In this document: positions 61,221 to 64,000 of the stretch, piece after piece
How the letters are laid out: every line of letters starts with the position of its first letter
How positions within the stretch are numbered: the first letter of the stretch is position 1
Assembly (NCBI GenBank): GCA_016081115.2
Contig: CM071928.1
Coordinates: 84,144,477 to 84,208,476 of the forward strand
Reading direction: 5' to 3'
DNA: 64,000 nucleotides
From: Rehmannia glutinosa
Lineage: Eukaryota; Streptophyta; Magnoliopsida; Lamiales; Orobanchaceae
The notes under the pieces: model-generated
Seen by the model: only the letters and a program-made list of their open reading frames with translations
Database searches by the model: none
What the model was told of the DNA's origin: nothing
Made by a program: the position numbers and the translations under genes

Positions 61221-62008
61221 ATGGATATATTGAGTTTTCACTGGGGAATCGCCCTTTTGTGCCTTTATTTCGTTGTTGGTTGTAGTCATGGTTGGGACAA
61301 TAATGTAAAGAGGTTGGTTCCTCGAGTCCGAATCGAGAAGAGTCTCCGGAGGTCCCACCTCTCCAAAAGCTTTGTACAAGAATGTAAAGAGGTTGGTTCC
61401 TCGGGCCCGAATCGTGAAGAGTCTCCGGAGGTCCCAACTCCTCCAAAAGCTTTATACAAGAATGTAAAAGAGGTTAGTTCCATCGGTCCGATCGCGAAGA
61501 GTCTCCGGAGGTCCCACCTCCTCCAAAAGCTTTATACAATAACGTAAAGAGGTTAGTTCCTCGGTCCGAATCGAGAAGAGTCTCCGGAGGTCCCACTTCT
61601 TCCAAAAGCTTTATACAATAATGTAAAGAGGCTAGTTCCATCGGGTCAGAATCAAGAAGAAGAGTCTCCGGAGGTCCCACCCCTCCAAAGTATTTCTTGA
61701 ATTCAATCAAGAGGACTGTTCCAACAGTCCGAGATCGTCAAGAGTCTCCGGAGGTCCCACCTCCTCCAAAATATTTGTACAAGAATATAAAGAGGTTAGT
61801 TCCCTCGGGTCCAAACAGAGAAGAGCCTCCGAGACTCCATTAGATTCAATCAAGAGGTTGGTTCCCACCTGGTCCAGAATCCTCAAGAGTCTCGGAAGTC
61901 CCACCACCTCCAAAATATTTGTTGGGTTCAATCAAGAGGACGATTCCTACGGGTAGAATCGACAAGAGTCTCCGGATGTTAAAAGTCTCCTCCAAAACCA
62001 TTTTTTAG
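61221..62008 (+). CDS. Candidate secreted multi-repeat, CLE-like peptide precursor, frame broken
   Basis: ATG at 61221 opens MDILSFHWGIALLCLYFVV followed by GCSHG, a textbook signal peptide (hydrophobic core, small residues before the cut). Nine degenerate tandem units follow, at about 61302, 61381, 61461, 61541, 61620, 61700, 61784, 61844 and 61926. The consensus unit is 27 codons: NVKRLVPSGPNREES then PEVPPPPKALYK. RLVPSGPN equals positions 1-8 of the CLE peptide motif (R-x-V-P-S/T-G-P-N); positions 9-12 (REES) do not match the usual PLHN. Units vary as KRTVPT, KRLVPT and KRTIPTG, and a dibasic KR stands at the start of each. The unit at 61784 reads KRLVPSGPNREEPP without interruption. As given, the first frame stops early because units 1-5 have lost or gained one or two bases. 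Either this is a decayed gene or it suffers the same single-base losses as its neighbours. It could also be a different secreted-peptide family. Confidence 0.55.
61302..62008 (+). repeat. Tandem array of nine degenerate units of about 80 bp
   Basis: Each unit begins AAT(G/A)TAAAGAGGTTNGTTCC or TTCAATCAAGAGG and carries AAGAGTCTCCGGAGGTCCCA and CCAAAAGCTTT or CCAAAATATTT. Most lengths fall between 79 and 84 bp, with one truncated unit of about 60 bp at 61784-61843. There are two subtypes: the left five end in GCTTT(A/G)TACAA, the right four have TATTT and TTCAATCAAGAGG. Confidence 0.95.
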
Positions 62009-62259
62009 TAATATTTATGGAAATTAAAGGCTTGTCCCTAGTGGTTCATTATCCAATTGAGTCTCCTTTCTTAATTTATATACAGTTATACACGACAATA
62101 GTTTTGGCTTTGTTAATCAATTTTATATTATTTATCTATCTTTTTGAAGTTAGTTTTTTTTTTCTTTTTCTGAAAGATCTTTTTAAAGTAAGTTATTGCA
62201 TGTACAATTTTATTCGTGAAAACAAAACGCATAGCATTGTTTGAATCCCTCTTCGAAAA

Positions 62260-64000
62260 ATTGAAAATAAATTATAGTTATTAGTATCCAATGATTTGCA
62301 CTTGATATAATGTTGTTCTAAAGAAATTAATTCTATAACGAAATTTCAACCATAATCAAAATATTTTGTCAGTAAAAGATAAAAAAATAGATAGAGTTAA
62401 AGAATATATAGTAAAAAAAAAAGTTAAAAACTGCCATAGCATTGTAAAGGAAGGTCTATAATGCTCATAAAGAATTATTTTTAGAGAATTTCATTCAATA
62501 CGTCTATTGAATAAATATAATGTTTATTTTCTATTTCTGTCTAATAACGCATAATTAATCAAATTCAAATGTTTTACTAAGAGTTCTCAATTAATTAATG
62601 ATAGAAAAACACAAAGGTTTTAAGAACTAATTATCGTTGTGTAAATTGGTGAAATGAGACAATTGAAATTTATGTGCTAGATAAAACTTGTACACAGAGC
62701 AACACAAATATTATCGAGGTCATGAATCGTGAATTAGAATTTGGGTAACTGGGGCTAATTGCTTATCTGGCAAATATAACTGCTTATGCTGCGAAAATAA
62801 GTGTAAATTTATATTAAAAAATAAATAAAAATTTAAAATCAGTTTAAAAATTTAGAAATTAACAATTAAAATATGAATATATGAAAATAAATTTGATAAT
62901 TATTTTAAATGTAAAAATGTAAATATAATGAGATTAATCTGGAAAATAAAAAAATTAAATTGTACATCTAGAAAATAACTAAATGAAGTCTAAAAAATAT
63001 TAAATAAGATTTAAAAATTATTTTAATATATCTAAAAATTACTGAATAAATCTGAAAATTATAATTGAATCAAACAATCATTTAACTATATTTTTAAAAT
63101 ATATTTTTTTCTTTAAGTGTTTTTCAAAATTTTAGCTTGTAATGTTAAATTAATTTAAATAATGTTTACATTTTTAATAAATTTTATATTTACTAAATAA
63201 TATTTAGATTTTATTTTGATAGTTCTTAGATTTATTCAAATAGTTTTCAAAATTTATTCAGTAACTTTTAGATATATACAAAAATATAAATAGTTTATTT
63301 CACATTTTTGGACATCATTAATTGTTAAATAATCTTTATAATTTCATTTTCTATTTTCGAGAGCTATTGTATATTTGAATTTTAATTGTTTATTCACAAA
63401 TTCTTAATTTTTTTCATGAGTTCATATATTAATTGTTAATTTATAAACTTTTAAACTAATTTTCGGATTTATTTGTTAATTTTTTAAAATATGTTTTAGA
63501 GTTATTTTGCTACATAACCAATTAGCCCAAATTGGGGTTCAACATTGACTCATTAAGGTCCATGTGACAATTGGCCTGAATTTGAGCAATCGGACTCAAT
63601 TTATCCCCAATTTGTTAAAATTTGAAAGTTATTCTTGCTAAATTGAAAGCGGGAGAGTTAGTGTCCTTTTGCCGTGGGGTATAATTAGTGTCATCAGTTT
63701 GCAATTTAGCCTATACTTTCATATTATTATTTTTTCATATGCGATTATTTGATTTATCTAGTGAAACCATTTAATATTTAAAAAATAAGTCATGGCGAGT
63801 TGGCAACAACACTGGAATATTCTATTATTTTTCTTTTTTTTTTGTTTGAAAAAGTCCTCATCAAAAAAAGGAAAACCTTTGTTTTTTTTTTTTTTATTTT
63901 CAATGTATCGCCATACTTGACAAATTTCTTATTTTGAACCAATAGGATTCTTCAATAATTATATTTTTATTCCTGAAATACCAAGTATTTCTTTTGAATC
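62260..64000. repeat. Start of a tandem duplicate of the 59.06-62.26 kb segment
   Basis: 62277-62370 resembles 59070-59170 (ATCCAA-GATTTGC, TGATNTNNTGTTNTAAAGAAA, CCATAATCAAAA). 62395-62460 resembles 59500-59545. 63790-64000 resembles 60170-60420. Order and orientation are conserved, so a second unit begins here and continues beyond the window. The middle (62.8-63.5 kb) is very AT-rich and has no gene. Confidence 0.6.

Noticed and set aside
61198..61931. Minus-strand open frames in the repeat array (GPPETL repeats)
   Set aside because: They mirror the tandem array. There is no signal peptide or TATA box on that strand, while the plus strand has both.
1..64000. CRISPR arrays, tRNA or rRNA genes, viral integrations
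   Set aside because: None seen on either strand. The tandem repeats lack unique spacers and the tRNA-like boxes belong to a SINE.

Overview
This window is nuclear DNA from a flowering plant, almost certainly a eudicot. It has intron-rich genes with GT-AG splice sites, AT-rich spacers, and plant-specific gene families: a GRAM/GEM-like protein, a PH-RhoGAP of the REN1/PHGAP type, a RABG3-type Rab7 and an ASG2-type WD40-TPR protein. It also carries typical plant MITE, SINE, RTE-LINE and TRIM relics. I suspect an asterid but cannot prove it. No bacterial, CRISPR, rRNA or tRNA features are visible.

Layout: (1) 377-1916 (+), the 3' end of a GEM-like GRAM-domain gene. (2) 2245-4478, a spacer with three MITEs. 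(3) 4775-24516 (+), a roughly 20 kb REN1/PHGAP-type RhoGAP gene with more than 20 small exons. (4) 24517-28070, a spacer with a SINE and a hAT-type element. (5) 28071-34411 (+), the 5' half of an ASG2/WDTC1-like gene. (6) 36250-36734, an RTE-LINE relic running into a 100-N assembly gap (36735-36834). (7) 38611-39307 (-), the 5' half of a Rab7 gene. (8) 40516-41902, repeats. (9) 42331-45792 (-), a two-exon gene for a small conserved membrane protein I do not recognise. (10) 45871-49728, a dense repeat belt. (11) 49061-56920 (-), the complete translation initiation factor eIF5B gene. (12) 57446-60150, nested MITEs. (13) 61221-62008 (+), a small gene-like unit: TATA box, signal peptide and nine degenerate tandem repeats of about 80 bp. 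When frame breaks are allowed for, most of these repeats contain KR-[LT]-[VI]-P-[ST]-G, often continued as PN, which is the N-terminal two thirds of the CLE peptide-hormone motif. Its flanks are tandemly duplicated at 62.27-64.0 kb, so a second copy probably lies just beyond the window.

Two quality issues affect everything. First, five conserved genes carry about 20 frame breaks, and essentially all are explained by missing single bases, often in homopolymers. This looks like uncorrected long-read consensus error rather than pseudogenisation. Second, the two convergent genes facing the N gap (ASG2-like and Rab7) both lack their 3' halves, so the gap probably hides real sequence.

The genes do not form an operon-like unit. 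They are independent housekeeping, signalling and trafficking genes. The PH-RhoGAP (ROP GTPase inactivation) and Rab7 (late endosome/vacuole traffic) are both small-GTPase pathway genes, but nothing in the sequence links them.
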